A DNA stretch of 64,000 nt from the NCBI GenBank assembly GCA_949316235.1, contig OX438749.1:18058414-18122413 (forward strand). Reading direction: 5' to 3'. The notes beneath the pieces are model-generated. The model did no database searches, had not been told where the DNA came from, and worked only from the letters and a program-made list of their open reading frames with translations. Of this stretch, positions 12,601 through 27,600 are shown piece by piece (position 1 is the first letter of the stretch; every line of letters starts with the position of its first letter). Source of the stretch: Oegoconia quadripuncta (taxonomy: Eukaryota; Arthropoda; Insecta; Lepidoptera; Autostichidae). Both the position numbers and the translations under genes were made by a program.

Positions 12601-15600
12601 GGAAGGCCTATATCCCTGCAGTGGGATGTTTACGGGCTGATGATCATGACAATGATGACGTTTCATTATGCTGTAACATACGTACCGATAGACATGCATG
12701 ACGATTCCGTCATGCATGCCCTTATAATTATATAAGATCTCCGTTTTTAACATTCTGTGGGTCTAAAAGTGCGAGATACACAAAACAAATAATAAGTCAC
12801 TATAAGCAAGGTAAAAGAAGACAATAATTCGCATCGTGCGCCCTCTGGAGGGCAGCAAAAATGGTGATGTTATAGTCTTGTTCAAATTATACATAAATGT
12901 AATATAGAATGGCGTTTTCTGTCATAGGTATTTAGACACTTAGAATACCTCAATCCTGTTAAAGATTGAATTGTTACGGTTAAAGAAATAAACGTTATTA
13001 AATAATTCTCCCTTGAATCATATTTGAGATTCTGGGCGTAAACCGCGCAATGCAATGAGCTGTTGCTGTGTTATTGACATTAGATCCAATACCTCAGGCA
13101 CCTTCGTGGCGACTGGCTGATATACTGGGAGCACGAGATCGGTCGCCCCGACAAGGAGACACGGTTCAATCTGAAGCAGATCAAGTTGCAGACCTTTGTT
13201 GGCCACACGCACTCCGTCAAGTCGATACACTGCCTCGACAACGAGACCAGCTTCATGAGTGGCTCCAAGGACAAGACTGTCAGGCTCTGGTCGCTTAGGA
13301 ATCAGGTAGGAGCATACCGGTCAATCAAATCATCCGTCCTTCATCACGCTATCAAAGTTTACTTCAGACTTTGTATATAGTATACTCTGTCAATGTACAT
13401 TTCTGTGTATTTCAAAACGTGAACCGTGGATGTTGTTGCGAGTATTAAATTTTTAATATTTGGGATGAAGGTGGTTATCGACGATAGCGGTGCCCTGGTG
13501 AAAGAAATAACTACTCGTTCTAGTATTGAATATGGTGTAATATTAATGAAAATGAAGAAAATATATACAGAGAGAGCAAGTATTGAAAGAACCGAAAAGC
13601 AAGTGATAAAAATGATTTGTTACCAATTTAGAATATGCTTGTTCTTAAAAAGTTAATATGAATAATGGGTGGTCAGTTATAGGCCACCTAATCGACCTCC
13701 GCGCTCTTCGCGTGGTGCGCGGTGTCTTCGGCCTTCACCGCCGATAATCGTGACATTGTTTGTAAACACTGTATTGTACAAAAAGGCATATTATAACATG
13801 AGTGATTTCTTCAAGTTGACCATAGGGTTAGTTAGAAAACCGTAGATTGGGCGTTTACAAATTACAGCAAATTTAAACTAAAACAAATAAGTACACACTA
13901 ATGACTATAATATATAGTAATACATAAATAAGTAAATACCTTAATAAAGTAAAAAATATACCTACATACTAATAATACTAATACATAACTAAGACATTAT
14001 GTATGGGAATTTCAAGTTATGTTCTCGGACAAACCGTTTTTGTAATCTTCAGGGCGACGGCAATGCAACGACACAGTGCAACTGGACGTACACGGGCCAC
14101 AAGAAGGGCGTGCTGTCCCTCTCCTTCCTGGAGTCGCTGCGTCTCGCCGTCTCCTCCGACTCTGTGGTGCACATCTGGGACCCGTTCATGGAGAGTGTCG
14201 TTTCGCAGGTAATTCATACATCAACTAGTTCTTTTTATCCGATTTTAACAGACGGACGGTATTGTTTTTCGGGTGTTTGTGTCCATATCTTTGGTATGGC
14301 TGTATGGCATGAAAGAGTTTTAATAAGGTGTCATTATATTAATTTTAGTTGTAGAAGTGCTATAGGATATATTGTTTTAAAAAAAAAAAATGGATTCTTG
14401 CGCACGTGTCGTGTCTCGGTAGACATTGGTATGCTTCTCACTTTCACACTTGTATGCTTGTGCAAAATTGACAAACCTAACTTTGTTTTCCGAACTCTGC
14501 TGAAGTGCTGGAGATTCAGCCATTTGTAAAAAGTATTACGTCTCTGCAACCAAGTTCAAATTCAAAAAAGATTTATTTCATAAGTTATAAGATAAGACCG
14601 CCTGGTTGTACAATTATTATTTTTTTTAAGCTATATTTAAGAAGTGCATTGTAGAATTTTTGTGCAATAAAGTGTACTTGATTGATTGATTGATTGAAGT
14701 TACTCAAATTATGTATGAATGCAAAATTAATGTATTGGCTTTTTGTACAATAAAGGGTTTACAAACAAATAACATTGGAAATCGACATGATATACAATTT
14801 TCGCTTATTCACAAGGCAGACTCCCCAGAGAAGAACGAAGAAGTCCGAGGGATATATCTAAGACACGACACTATTCAATCAAAATTTATACAAATTAATT
14901 AGTTTATTAATTTTAACAAAATGACGAAATATTGATTTGTTGTAAGAAAATATGTTTTTTCATTTTGGTATTGGCTCTTTGCCTAATGTTTAATTGACCA
15001 ATATTCTTTGTCAATGCCAACATCAATGACGCTGGCTGTATACTTGTCAGTTGGATCACATAAAGTCTCCGGTGAGCATCGTCCGCACGCTGCCTGGCCC
15101 CTCGGCTGCCGTCGTCGCCGCTACCACAGACGCCACTCTCAAGATCATCGACGCCAGAGCCTGCAACTACACTCACGAACTCAAGGTAATCATCATTATT
15201 GGTGACTGGCAGCTTCACCAGCCAACCTTTTCTAGATATTGTATATTAATTTTGATATTATTGTTTTTTTTTTATAATTTTTTGATATTATTGTTGATGA
15301 TTTGTTTTTTTATGACTTTTGTCAGTTTGCTGAGTTACTTGTCCTAGCGCAAATATAAAAGCCCCTCAGCTTCAGCTCCTTGAGTTTTATTATTTTGGTT
15401 TAGTCGGAGACCCTTCAGCACAGGGTTTTTTTTTATGCACAACGGATTGGTACTTGACCTCAATCACACCTGATGTTAAGTGAAGATGAGGGCGAAGCGT
15501 ACTGACCCAGAAACCCCAACACATTTGGGGGACTGGCTATCTTATCTCTGACAACCGGAACTCAACAATGCTATAAACATTGTTGCTTGGCGGCAGATTT

Positions 15601-18600
15601 AGATAAGATGGTGGTAGCTAGTCAGGCGGACATTTCAAATGCTCTACCACCAACCGAACCTAGTACTTAAACATGTACCCCGCTGGGCATCGAACCCGCG
15701 ACCGCCGATTCGTAAACCCAATGTTGTTTACATTGAGCCACGGAGGCGGTTAATTAGCTATCTCTGTCGGCTCCTTTTTTCGTTTGTATGATGCGTACTT
15801 AGTAATGCTATGATGTGGTAGTTGCCGATGGGCGCGACGACGTTCATCCGCTGCATGTGCGTGTGCAGCAGCGGGCGGTGGGTGGCGTGCGGGCTGGCCA
15901 GCGGCCACGTGGCCGTGCTGGACGCGCGCACCGGCCTGCCGCTCGCGCACTGGCGGGCCCACGACGGGGAGGTAACCACTGTGGCCACTATGGGGCACTT
16001 ACAGCCGACTCCCAGAGGAAGAGACTCCGTGCGCGGAAAACATCTCCCTGCGCACCATTACAGCAGCTCCCCGCTTCGTGCGCAACATAACCATCCAGCG
16101 TGACCTCCGCTGTAGGACTGGGCGCCTACATCATCCGACTCGACAGCGCCGTCAACACCTCGTGGGAATCGCGCCATGCCGCACACGCCCATCAAGGCGC
16201 TCTCAAGAGACCTGCTACACATACCAGAGTCGCCTGACTAACTCGATGTTAGGACACATGGCCCCAATCATGACCACGATGATGGCATCTCGACGCCCTG
16301 TTCACATGTTGCGGGCAGCGACCGAGGCCGCTCAAGGGGTCAAATCCGAAGAGCGTGAGAAGACATCTTCTTCCTTTCATAGTCCAAGTGGGGCTACAAT
16401 CGGTGCTTGTGCGGTGATACACCACAAACTATGTGGCATCTTCTATGCTGCCCTGTGTGTCCCGACACTTGTACGCTACAGGACTTCTATGATGCCACAG
16501 GCAATGCTGTACGCGTGGCCGGATTCTGGTCCTGAAGAATTTAATAATTTTTTTTATGCACAACGGATTGGTACTTGACCTCAATCACACCTGATGTTTA
16601 GTGAAGATGAGGTCGAAGGTGGAAGCGTACTGACCCGGGAACCCCAACACGTTTGGGGGACTGGCTATCTTATCTCTGACAACCGGAACACAACAATGCT
16701 ATTAACATTGGTGCTTGACGGCAGATTTAGATAAGATTTAGCCATGCGGACATTTAAAATGCCCTACCACCAACCAAACCGAGTACTTAAACATGAACCC
16801 GCGACCTCCGAATCGTAAACCCAATGTTTTTGCCATCGACACGCTAAGAAGAAGATTTCATAGGCTAGGATTTTGAGTTAGGCTAATTTAAATTTAAGAA
16901 TCGCTTTTTGACCCACACTTTTAGCGACACACACATACATGTATAAATGTGAAAATAAGCAATTAACACAGTGAAATTGGGCCCGGAGGAGATAAAAGTA
17001 ATCGGTCGTCGTACCACAAAGTCCTCCACAACCACGTTGTTTATTGCCTTAGACCACAGAGTGAATGGTTTTCAAGGCGGCAACTCAAGTTATTATTAAT
17101 CTGTGCCTTAATTCTTTTTCCTTCAATCAATCATGGAATTTAAACAGTTGAAAATGACGACGAATTGTTTAAAACGACTTGTATAGTGGGTAGTGACCCT
17201 GTCTGCGAAACCAACGATTGCTGTTTCGTTGCGAGGGTTAAATGATTGTGTGATGAATACAAACATTTATTCCCGAGTCATGGATGTTTATATAAATATT
17301 TATGTATGTTTATCCGTTATCTAGTATCCATAGTATAAGCTTTGCTTAGTTTGGGACTAGATGATTGGTGTAGACTGAATATGGTGCTATGCTTGGTTAT
17401 CATTCAATTGGTCGGAAATGGATGCCAGAATACACAAAGTGGAATTCAGCTAATAATAAATGAAAAATAATCAAAATATAATGTCAAAAATTGTGCTAAA
17501 ATATTGCCCAAAGGAAAAAAATTATCTCATTGTAGTTGAGTTATTCAATATTTGTAGTGACCATTCTGGCGACACGTGGTGCTGGACTCCCATTTCTCAT
17601 ACGCAGACTGCTTTACGTATGATTATAATTATTTATTTTCCCAAAATTGTGCATAAATGTTGCCACTGAAATATACAAGTCCCATAAATTGATTGGTGTA
17701 GTAGACGTAGACGACCGATTGGTGTAGTGGATAGTGATCCTGTCAGCGAAGCAAACGGTTGCGGGTTCGAATCCCGCGACGGGTAAATGTTTGTGTGATG
17801 AATATGAACATTTTTTCCTGAGTCATGGATGTTTATATAAATATTTATGTATGTTTATCCGTTATGTAGTATCCATAGTACAAGCTTTGCTTAGTTTGGG
17901 ACTAGATGATTGGTGTAAGTGTCCGAATTATTTATTTATTTATTTATTATTATTTATAATTATCCCTTCTCCCCCCGGATCCCGCCTAGTGTGGACGTGT
18001 TACATTAATCTGTGTTAAATAATTACTTGATTTTAATAACTTTCAATCGCAAAAATTGGATTCGAAAAAATCGGAGAGCATAAGGCGAGAGGAGCTATTG
18101 AGCCGTGTGCGCGTGCGGTGCTTATTTGGAGTAGCGGAGCTTGGAGTGTGAGTGAGTGGCCCACACATTCACAGGACAAGAAGTCACTACGCTTACGTCA
18201 CCCTGTAAGTCAATCATTACGATTACCTAACTACGGTCACGCACACATATTTACTGGAGAGGTCTACGTTGACTGGACGGAAAGACTTTTTGTATGAATT
18301 CGTCGATCCGTGTCCAGTTTAATTGACCTCTGCTAAGCTAGCTGTGCATTACCACTTCTAATATTTCTGTGAGCCTGGTACTTCATAGTCGCTTCATCTC
18401 ATTATTATATAAAGTAAATATGCCACTCAAGCGGACGCCCCCCAACACCCCCACCCCCGGAGAGTTGAATGCAACAAAATTGGATATCCCAAAGATACCT
18501 CAGTCGGGATCGGCGCCTAATTTGTCTGTATTAGAACATGGAAATGTGACCACGCGACGCAAGCGAGATGATACTTCATCTGGTGTGAAGAACTTTATGA

Positions 18601-21600
18601 TCGAAATTAGAGAGATGCTTGCCAAGTCCAGTGCACAAAATGAAAGCAAATTCTCGTCTTTGCAATCTACGATGAAGGAAATTCTGGCACAGAATATCGA
18701 TATCAAGGAGTCTCTTTCTTTTGTCTCCAAGCAGTATCAAGACATAAGATTGAAATTGGAGAGTGTTGAGAGGCAGAGAAAGGAAGACCGATTATATATT
18801 AATCAGCTTGAAGTAAAAGTCGAAACCTTGGAGAGGACCTTACTATCTTCGAAGCTCGAACTGAGAAATGTTCCGAAAGGAGCCAGCGAGACTAAAGAAA
18901 ATTTGTGTCAAATTCTTACAAAAACCGCAAACATTCTGGAGGTCCCCCTTCAAAACCAAGAAATAACAGACATTTTTCGCACTAAAAGTAAAACCGGTCA
19001 TGGAACAATAATTGCTGAATTGGGGAGCGTGATTAAGAAGGAGACTTTTATCAAAAATGCTCGCAAGTTTAACATAAAAAATCCTACAAATAAATTGAAC
19101 TCAACACATTTAAACCTGGATGGTCCCATCAAGCCTTTCTTCATTTCTGAATGTTTATCGCCCAATGCAAAACGATTAAACTACCTCGCTCGAACATTCG
19201 CTCATGAAAATGGATATAACTTCTGTTGGACTTCCTTTGGTAGAACTTACATACGACAAGATGAGGGTAAACAGCACATCCGAATTGACTGTGAAGCTGA
19301 TTTGACTAAGCTACGACATGAACAATGACTCCTGAGAATCCTGGGCAAATTCCTCTGGATTACAAAAACTCTTGTATATGCATATTGTTTGTACTTAGCG
19401 ATTACTATAAATATATTTATTCTATTTTGGTTCTACACCTATTACATAATAATATTTTATTACGTATTAATATTATATTACACTAATATACTTACTTATA
19501 ATTACCACTCTGTTATTATATCACAAATATCAATCTTGATAAGTTTTAAAATATATATTATACATTACGATTATGTATTTCGTATTAAATCACATTACTT
19601 GCTAAGCGTGACCACGACGTATACAATTATAACATTGTTCTACCCGAGGTACTTCAGCTATCTCATGCCCAAATTAGTATTGACTTTGGTTTTTACTTCT
19701 TTTCAAAGTGACTGGAATACTAAACTCTATTATGACAAATATTGTTAATATCACGGTGGCGTCAGCATACAGTTGTGACACTGAGGGTTGTAACGATATA
19801 GTTATACGATCATCTAAGTCCTTAAATATAATAACGCAAAATATACGTAGCGGATACAAAAACATTGATGGATTCACGGCACATATATCACGTCTAACTT
19901 TCGAACCTGATGTGATAATATTAACGGAGTGCTGGTTAAATGAATATAAGTTGATACCATGTATTAAAGATTATACATGTTATTTTTCAAAAAAATGCTT
20001 AAACCAAAATGATGGTGTAGTAATCTATGCTAAGCAAAATCTACATTGCAAAGTTGAAGAACCAGAATGTACAGGTGCTAATTTCTTGTTATTAAAAATT
20101 CAACCAGATATAGTTACGAGTATCTTGGCTATTTATAGATCACCGTCCTTTTACAGTATTGACAGTTTTCTGAATTCTGTGGAAAATATTATTAATCCGA
20201 TTAAATCTAAAAATATATTTCTAATTGGCGATATCAATATTGATATAAAACATGAAAATTGTGACCGAAATAGTAATTCCTATTTAAATTTGACTAGTGA
20301 ACTAGGTTTCCTACCAGGCCATACATATCCTACACAGCTTAATAACTGTCTGGATCATGTAATGGTAAAAACGGTGCTACCAACTAATATTATAGTTATG
20401 AATTCCACAATTACTGATCACGCGTCAATTTTAATAAATTTGTCTCTCGATGATGATAGATCACGCAGCAGTGATAATTTCGTGATTGATAAAGTTAATT
20501 ACAGTGAAGCCATAAAATGTATAGAGTTAGCTGATTTTTCCTTTGTTAGTGATAAGTGTGATGCAGAACTTGCTGCAAATCGTTTCGTAGAAATATTATC
20601 ATCGGCTATCAAAAAGAACTCTCAAAAATCTCAAGTACCCAGGCGTAAAAAAACTCTTAAATCCTGGATGACGCCTGGTTTACTTCGCTGTATTCGTCAC
20701 CGTGATAAGTTGCATCTTAATTCGAAAAGGAACCCTCAAAATGAAGTTCTCCAAATATCGTATAGACGATATAGAAATTTTTGTAATTCACTCTTGACAA
20801 AGTTGAAACGTCAAAATGATAAATTTTTTTTAAGAAGTGCCAAAAACAGTAAAGAAACATGGGCTGCAATTAAATCTATAGCAGATCTTACAAATAAAAA
20901 ATCCTCAGCTGATGAGTTAATTCGAAATAGAGATCCCTTGGATACTGTTGAGAAAATAAACAATTATTTTTCTAAAGTTGGTAAAGATTTAAGCTGATAA
21001 AATTATTACAAGTAGTGGACAATGCAATACTAACAATAAAGGAAAAGATAGATTAATTAATTCCATGGGGCTTATTCCACCAGGTGAGTCGGAGGTTGAA
21101 TCTCTTATCCTAAGCCTTAAAAACGATTGTGCCATAGGCTGGGATTCAATACCGGCCCAATTCCTCAAAATGATCAGCCATGTCATTCTAACACCGCTTA
21201 CTACCCTCTTCCGGGTGTGTTTTGAGCAGGGGTGTTTTCCAAAAGTATTTAAAAGGTCTCTAATTACCCCTGTTTACAAGAGTGGGTCTCGAGATGGTAT
21301 CACAAATTATAGGCCGATATCCGTTTTGCCTTCCCCTCTAAAATTTTGGAAAAGATGCTAAATAATCGGTTAACAAAATACCTAAACCGTTACAATGTTT
21401 TATCAAGTTCCCAATTTGGTTTTAGAGCCGGCATTAGTACGGAGGATGCTGTTAGTAACCTGGCTGAGTTTGTGTCTGAGAAACAGGACAGGAAGCAGAG
21501 ATGCGTTGGCATTTTCCTCGACCTTGCCATGGCATTTGATACTGTTTCGATACCTGCTCTTGTAGATAAACTAGAAAATATTGGAATAAGAGACTCTGCC

Positions 21601-24600
21601 CTTTCAATTTTTAAAGATTTTCTTACTGATCGGGTCCAAAGAGTTAAGATCAATAATTTTATTAGTTCCGACGCCAATGTTACTTTTGGAGTTCCCCAGG
21701 GAAGCATACTTGGTCCAAGCCTTTTTCTTATTTACATAAACGATTTATGTCAAATGTCTCTAACAAATGGCAAAATATTTACTTATGCCGATGACACGGC
21801 CTTAGTTTTTCATGGAGATACCTGGACTGAAGTGCAAAGTATTGCTGAGACTGGACTTCAAAATGTGGCGCAATGGCTTGGACAAAATTTGCTTACACTA
21901 AATATATTAAAAACCACTTATATACAATTTACCTCCGTTAAGCCTGCGCCGAGGGAAATGTGCTAAAACAGCAGTTACTATTAAGTTGATAAATTCAACA
22001 ATACTTGATATACACATTAAAAAAAAATACTTTTACCATGACGAAGAATGTCTAAATATTTACTCCGTGGAAAAATGTTAAAATTATTTATACATTACTC
22101 TACAAAATTACGGAAAGTTAGACAAAAATGCAAAAAACGTATGGTGGCGTTAAGTATTTTTTTAGTTTATAACATTAGAAATCTACGCTTATTTTTAGTT
22201 CAACCGAAACAGGAGTGTTTATACTACAAATTTACCGTCTCCAATATAAAAAATTGTATTAGGCAATTAAGATATGAATTTATCAAAATGCGCTTCAAAT
22301 CCGCCATACATTTTTACTATGGCGGCCGCGCGGCGATATAAAATAATGTCGCGCATCGCTGTGATTCAGTCGCCCACAAGTGTTCAGCGAGCGCACGTCA
22401 CTTTGTTGAGCGCCACTATACACACCGATCGCGTCATTTCGTGTACCGGCGACGGCCGAAAACGGTGTAAGTATATTTTTCGGAGTTTTAAATAGACTGC
22501 TAACTTTTTATTGCATACAAAAAATACCAAGAGACGTTACAGTAGTTAAGTATATGTGATGTATGTACATATTACATTTAGGTTATTGTTCTGTACTTTC
22601 ATTAAGACATTGGTCAGTTGCGTAGCAACTTTATTCTGGTTTTGTCTGTCATGTTATAAATTATCATATATTTTTAGTAAAGCTGTCCTTTCTAATAACC
22701 TCTCTTTTTTTTTTAATTTTAATTTTCTTTTAACCACCGGTTGTCCGGAAGAGGTCACCGCAGTTGTACAATGTAGTTTATCATAACTGTAGTACCTATA
22801 TTACTGTTGTTTCATTTCTTGTGCAATAAAGAGTATTCTTTCACTTATTTAATCATTCATTATTTTTTCGAAATAAAATTTCGGATTGACAATATATTGG
22901 TCTAGTTGGGTGGAGTTCGACAAGATGAGCCAAGTTAAGAAAACTGCAATGGCGTCATTCATTACAGTAATAAACTATTATTTGTTTCAGTAAAATGGGA
23001 AACCGTAAAAAAAGATATTATAAATTAATAAGCAAGACGAGATTCAAGAAAAAAAATAAAACTACAACGCAAATTGATAATGAACAGGTCAGTTCTTGTA
23101 ATTGTAGCAAATATAAGGTCCAATTTGTACGGTGAATGTAGGTATGTAACATAACAAACGACTTTCACTGTGGCGACATGGTTGAAAAAAAATAACAAAA
23201 AATTTATTTCCCATCCTAATTTCGATCAGCTGATTGCCGATTTGTTTGGGGATTGGGGAGTGAATTTTTTTTCGACAAAGTCGCCATAGTTCTTTGTTAT
23301 GTTACATAGATACATTCACCGTACACAAGGAACGCACTTAATTCAATTGGACATTTGATAAGAGTTTTCATAATTGACTGAATAACTTATTTTGGACAAC
23401 TACTAGTAATGCTGTTTTTTTTAGGAATCTCCGCAAGAAACGTCTGATTTTGAATTAAATATAGATATTGAAAATGAAAAGCAAGAAGAAATTACAATAA
23501 ACGGAAACAGAATTATAAATTTTACTTACATTTATCAACAACTACAAGAAATTTCAAGTCATAACTCAGCACTTGGTTGTATACATACATACAATCCTAT
23601 ACATCTGGAACTAGACATGTGCACTACGGTGTACCTCAAGGCCAGTGTATTAGGCCCACTCCTTTTTCTAATATATATAAACTAGCAGCTGCCCGCGACT
23701 TCGTCCGCGTAGACTACATGAATCAACACTTTATTACTTTCCCACGGGAATACATTGAGCAGAAAAATTACCATGTAGAGTTTATCTCAAACAGGAAAAG
23801 ACCCTGGGCAGATAACAGGTATGTGGAACCATGTTGGTGTTTTGCCAGGTAAATGAATTAAGACAGGGATCCATTAAAAGACCTTTCTGAAAAATTCTGG
23901 TTTATATTTATTAAAGTACTTCCTTATAAACAACATTCTTTGCCATGTTTGAAGGTGGTAGCAATAGAACCAAACTTTGAGGTGAACTTACACGGGAGCA
24001 TGCCACATAGAACTGACCGTGAGAGAAACAGTCCTGTCGTAGGTCTACTCCGGCGAATTTGTGAGTTTGCCCCTGCGACTTATTTATTGTCATGGCAAAA
24101 CAGACCTTTAGTGGAAACTGAAGCCTTTTGAATTCAAAGGGAAGATCATTTAGTATTAATGGAATACGCGGTACAAACACTGTTTCTCCCTGAGCAAATC
24201 CTCCTCCTGTTAAAATAGTGGCCTCTACTACGTTCCGGTGCAAAGCCTTGACTTGCAACCTAGTACCGTTACAAAGTTTGGGTGGCTTTAAATTTCTCAA
24301 TAACATAACAGGTGCACCCACACGTAGTAAAAGTCTGTGATATGGCATACCCGGTGGGTTCAAAGAGTTCAAAAATTCTACGGGATAATTAACGGCATCG
24401 TCGGTGTTTACCACGGTATCTATTGAGCTATGAATAATCTGTTGTCCTTCAAAAGAGTTCAATAATATGTCATTGATGACCGCTGCTTGGTCGTTCTTTG
24501 GGGTCAGTATAGAGCTCTTTCGCATAACCACTCTATTGATTTTTCCTTAATGAGAGCAATGAGACTTTGAGTCTTCGACTTTTAGCCTTCGACTTTGAGC

Positions 24601-27600
24601 CTTCGACATTCAGCCTTCGACTTTGAGCCTTCGACTTTGAGCCTTCGAATTTGAGCCTTCGTCTTTGAGCCTTCGACTTTGAGCCTTCGACTTTGAGCCT
24701 TCGACTTTGAGCCTTCGAATTTGAGCCTTCGACTTTGAATTTCGAATTTGAATCTTCGACATTGACTCTTCGACTTTGACTCTTCGACTTCGACACCAAT
24801 TTGAATTTGTGATTTCAACCCCTACCACTATCGCAACCCGTAAGGGGTTAACTTCAAAATAAATGTCATTTTCGTAATCAACGTCCCAAAAAACCTAAAT
24901 AACGACACCAATATAGATTTTTTGGTATCATCCCCCACCCCTATCTCAACCCTAGAGGGTTAACTTAAAATAAATGTCATTTTCATAATCAACATCCCAT
25001 AAAACCTAAATAACGACACCAATATCGATTTTATGGTTTTAACCCCCATTTCACAACCCAGGGGGTTGTTTTTCGAAAAATCTCAAAACACGTATTAGCT
25101 TATTTGTTTCTAGGAGTACTCTTGCGAAGTTTCGAGTTGAAAATAGTCAAAATGTCCAAGTTATACTGTTTCTTCATACAAACTTCCCACCCCTGTTGCA
25201 CCCCCTTAAAGGGTGAATTTTGAAAAATCCTTTCTTAGTGCTCCCCTAGACCTCGTAAGGAACCTACGTGCCAAATTTGGAAACTCTATTCACCCCTTTG
25301 ACTATGACTATGACTTTGACTAAAACTTTGACTATGACTTCGACTATGACATTGACTACGACTTTGACTTTGACTTTGACTTTGACTATGACTTTGACAT
25401 TGACTATGACTTTGACTTCGACTATGACTTTGACTATGACTTTGCCTATGACTATGACTTTGACTATGACTTTGACTATGATTTTGACTATGACTTTGAC
25501 ATGACTTTGACTATGAATTTTACTTTTTGATTTTGAGTCTTCGATTTTGAGTCTTCGACTCTGAGCCTTCGACTTTGAGCCTTCGTCTTTGAGCCTTCGA
25601 TTTTGAGCCTTCGACTTTGAGCCTTCGACTTTGAGCTTTCGACTTTGAGTCTTCGACTTTGAGTCTTCGACTTTTAGCCTTCAACTTTGAGCCTTCGACT
25701 TTCAGCCTTCGACTTTGAGCCTTCGAATTTGAGCGTTCGTCTTTAAGCCTTCGGCTTTGAGCCTTCGACTTTGAATTTCGAATTTGAATCTTCGACATTG
25801 ACTCTTCGACTTTGACACTTCGACACCAATTTGAATTTGTGATTTCAACCCCTACCTCTATCGCAACCCGTAAGGGGTTAGCTTCAAAATAAATGTCATT
25901 TTCGTAATCAACGTCCCAAAAAACCTAAATAACGACACCAATATAGACTTTTTTGGTATCATCCCCCACCCCTATCTCACCCCTAGAGGGTTGGCTTAAA
26001 ATAAATGTCATTTTCATAATCAAAAAACCTAAATAACGACACCAATATCGGTTTTATGGTTTCAACCCCCATTTCACACCCCAGGGGGCTGTTTTTCGAA
26101 AAATCTCAACTCACCCTTATCTCATTCTCTAACCCCAAGGGGTTAGCTTCAAAACAAATGGCATTTTCGTAATCAACGTCCCAAAAAACCTAAATAATGA
26201 CACCAATATTGACTTTTTTGGTATCAACCCCCACCCCTATCTCAACCCTAGAGGGTTAACTTAAAATAAATGTCATATTCATAATCAACATCCCATAAAA
26301 TCTAAATAACGATACCAATATCGATTTTATGGTTTTAACCCCCATTTCACAATCCAGGGGGTTGTTTTTCGAAAAATCTCAAAACACGTATTAGCTTATT
26401 TGTTCCTAGGAGTACTCTTGCGAAGTTTCGGGTCGAAAATAGTCGAAATGTCCAAGTTATACGGTTTCTTCATACAAACTTCCCACCCCTGTTTCACCCC
26501 CTTAAAGGGTGAATTTCGAAAAATCCTTTCTTAGTGCTCCCCTAGACCTCGTAAGGAACCTACCTGCCAAATTTGGAAACTCTAGACCCAGCGGTTTGGC
26601 CTGTGCGTTGATATGTCAGTCAGTCAGTCAGTCAGTCAGTCAGTTTCTTCCTTTATATATTTAGAAGATGACATTCCGAAATCTACAAATCATCCTATGG
26701 TGTTATTTGCCGATGATAGCACTGTGGTATATGAGGATGAAGAGGATATCAACAGCAGTCTTTCATCTATCATTGACTGGTTGGAATGTAATAACCTTAA
26801 GATTAACCTAGACAAAACGAAAATAATGAACTTTAAACAAAGAAACCATTTAAATATGACAACAAATGTACAATATAATAGTAAAAGGGTGGATGAAGCA
26901 TCAGTAACTCAATTCTTGGGTATTAATATTGACAGTAACATGGAATGGACGACACAAATAAATGAAGTATGCAAAAAAGTAACAAAGTTCTCATATGCAT
27001 TACATATCTTAAGCAAAACTGTTAACCGCGGAGCTATACTTACGGCCTATCATGGCTACGTAGCTTCTACTCTGAGATATAGTATAATTTTCTGGGGGAA
27101 TGCCACAGACAATGAACAAGTGTTTATAGCCCAGAAGCGATGTATAAGAGTTATTTGTAATTTGCGACGCACAGATTCTTGCAAACCCTTCTATAAGCAG
27201 CTGAATTTACTCACGGTTCCTTCTATTTATATTTACGAGACTGCAATTTTTGTTCGGTCTAATCCTGAGCATTTTGAACATGTTAAACGAGCACGGCGAC
27301 GTGATCAGTTACGTTTAGTATCCTGTAAAACTACACTTTTTAGAAATAGCATCTTTGCAATGGCACCAATAATATACAATAAGATACCTAAATTCATTCG
27401 AGAATTTCATGATCTAAGTACATTCAAGAGTTCGTTGTTTAAATATTTAATAGAAAAACACATTATTCCATTAAAGATTTCTTGAATGACAAATCTGCTT
27501 GATTGTTTCTGAGCGGGAAAACAGCACCTAATTTAAATTTGCAGTTGTTAATTTGCATTGAGTTACTATTTGACTTGTTATATTATTATTGACTCTATGT

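Larger units (their letters stand above)
23682..26668 (-). mobile_element. Helitron (rolling-circle transposon), minus strand, 2,987 bp
   Basis: Minus-strand 5' end TCTTCTAAATATATAAAGG at 26668 and minus-strand 3' end GCGGGCAGCTGCTAG finishing at 23682, inserted between A (23681) and T (26669). TC start, CTAG end, a GC-rich 3' hairpin region and A|T target are the Helitron signature, with no target duplication. It carries only the C-terminal part of the helicase and three tandem-repeat arrays, so it is non-autonomous. Confidence 0.88.

Noticed and set aside
13426..13656. 76-codon frame in a WDR81 intron
   Set aside because: No splice-site fit, AT-rich codon use and no recognisable motif.
16078..16578. 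166-codon frame as a gene
   Set aside because: It runs across decayed LINE sequence into a SINE; recognisable peptides are in several frames.
17713..17790. tRNA gene
   Set aside because: Pol III boxes are present, but the sequence continues into a dispersed SINE body and is repeated elsewhere; it cannot fold as a complete tRNA. The same holds for the heads near 46240, 53960 and 49870.
18420..19328. Viral (baculovirus FP-type) gene inserted in the genome
   Set aside because: The FP-like domain is common in insect LINE ORF1 proteins, and an endonuclease/RT ORF2 follows directly.
24533..25798. Repetitive ORFs with [13 protein letters not shown] or TMTLT repeats
   Set aside because: They are products of 15-bp and 6/12-bp tandem arrays inside a Helitron and have no start context or conserved domain.
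24796..26585. CRISPR-like or satellite array
   Set aside because: The repeats lack regular spacers, vary in unit length and lie wholly within Helitron ends in a eukaryotic genome.
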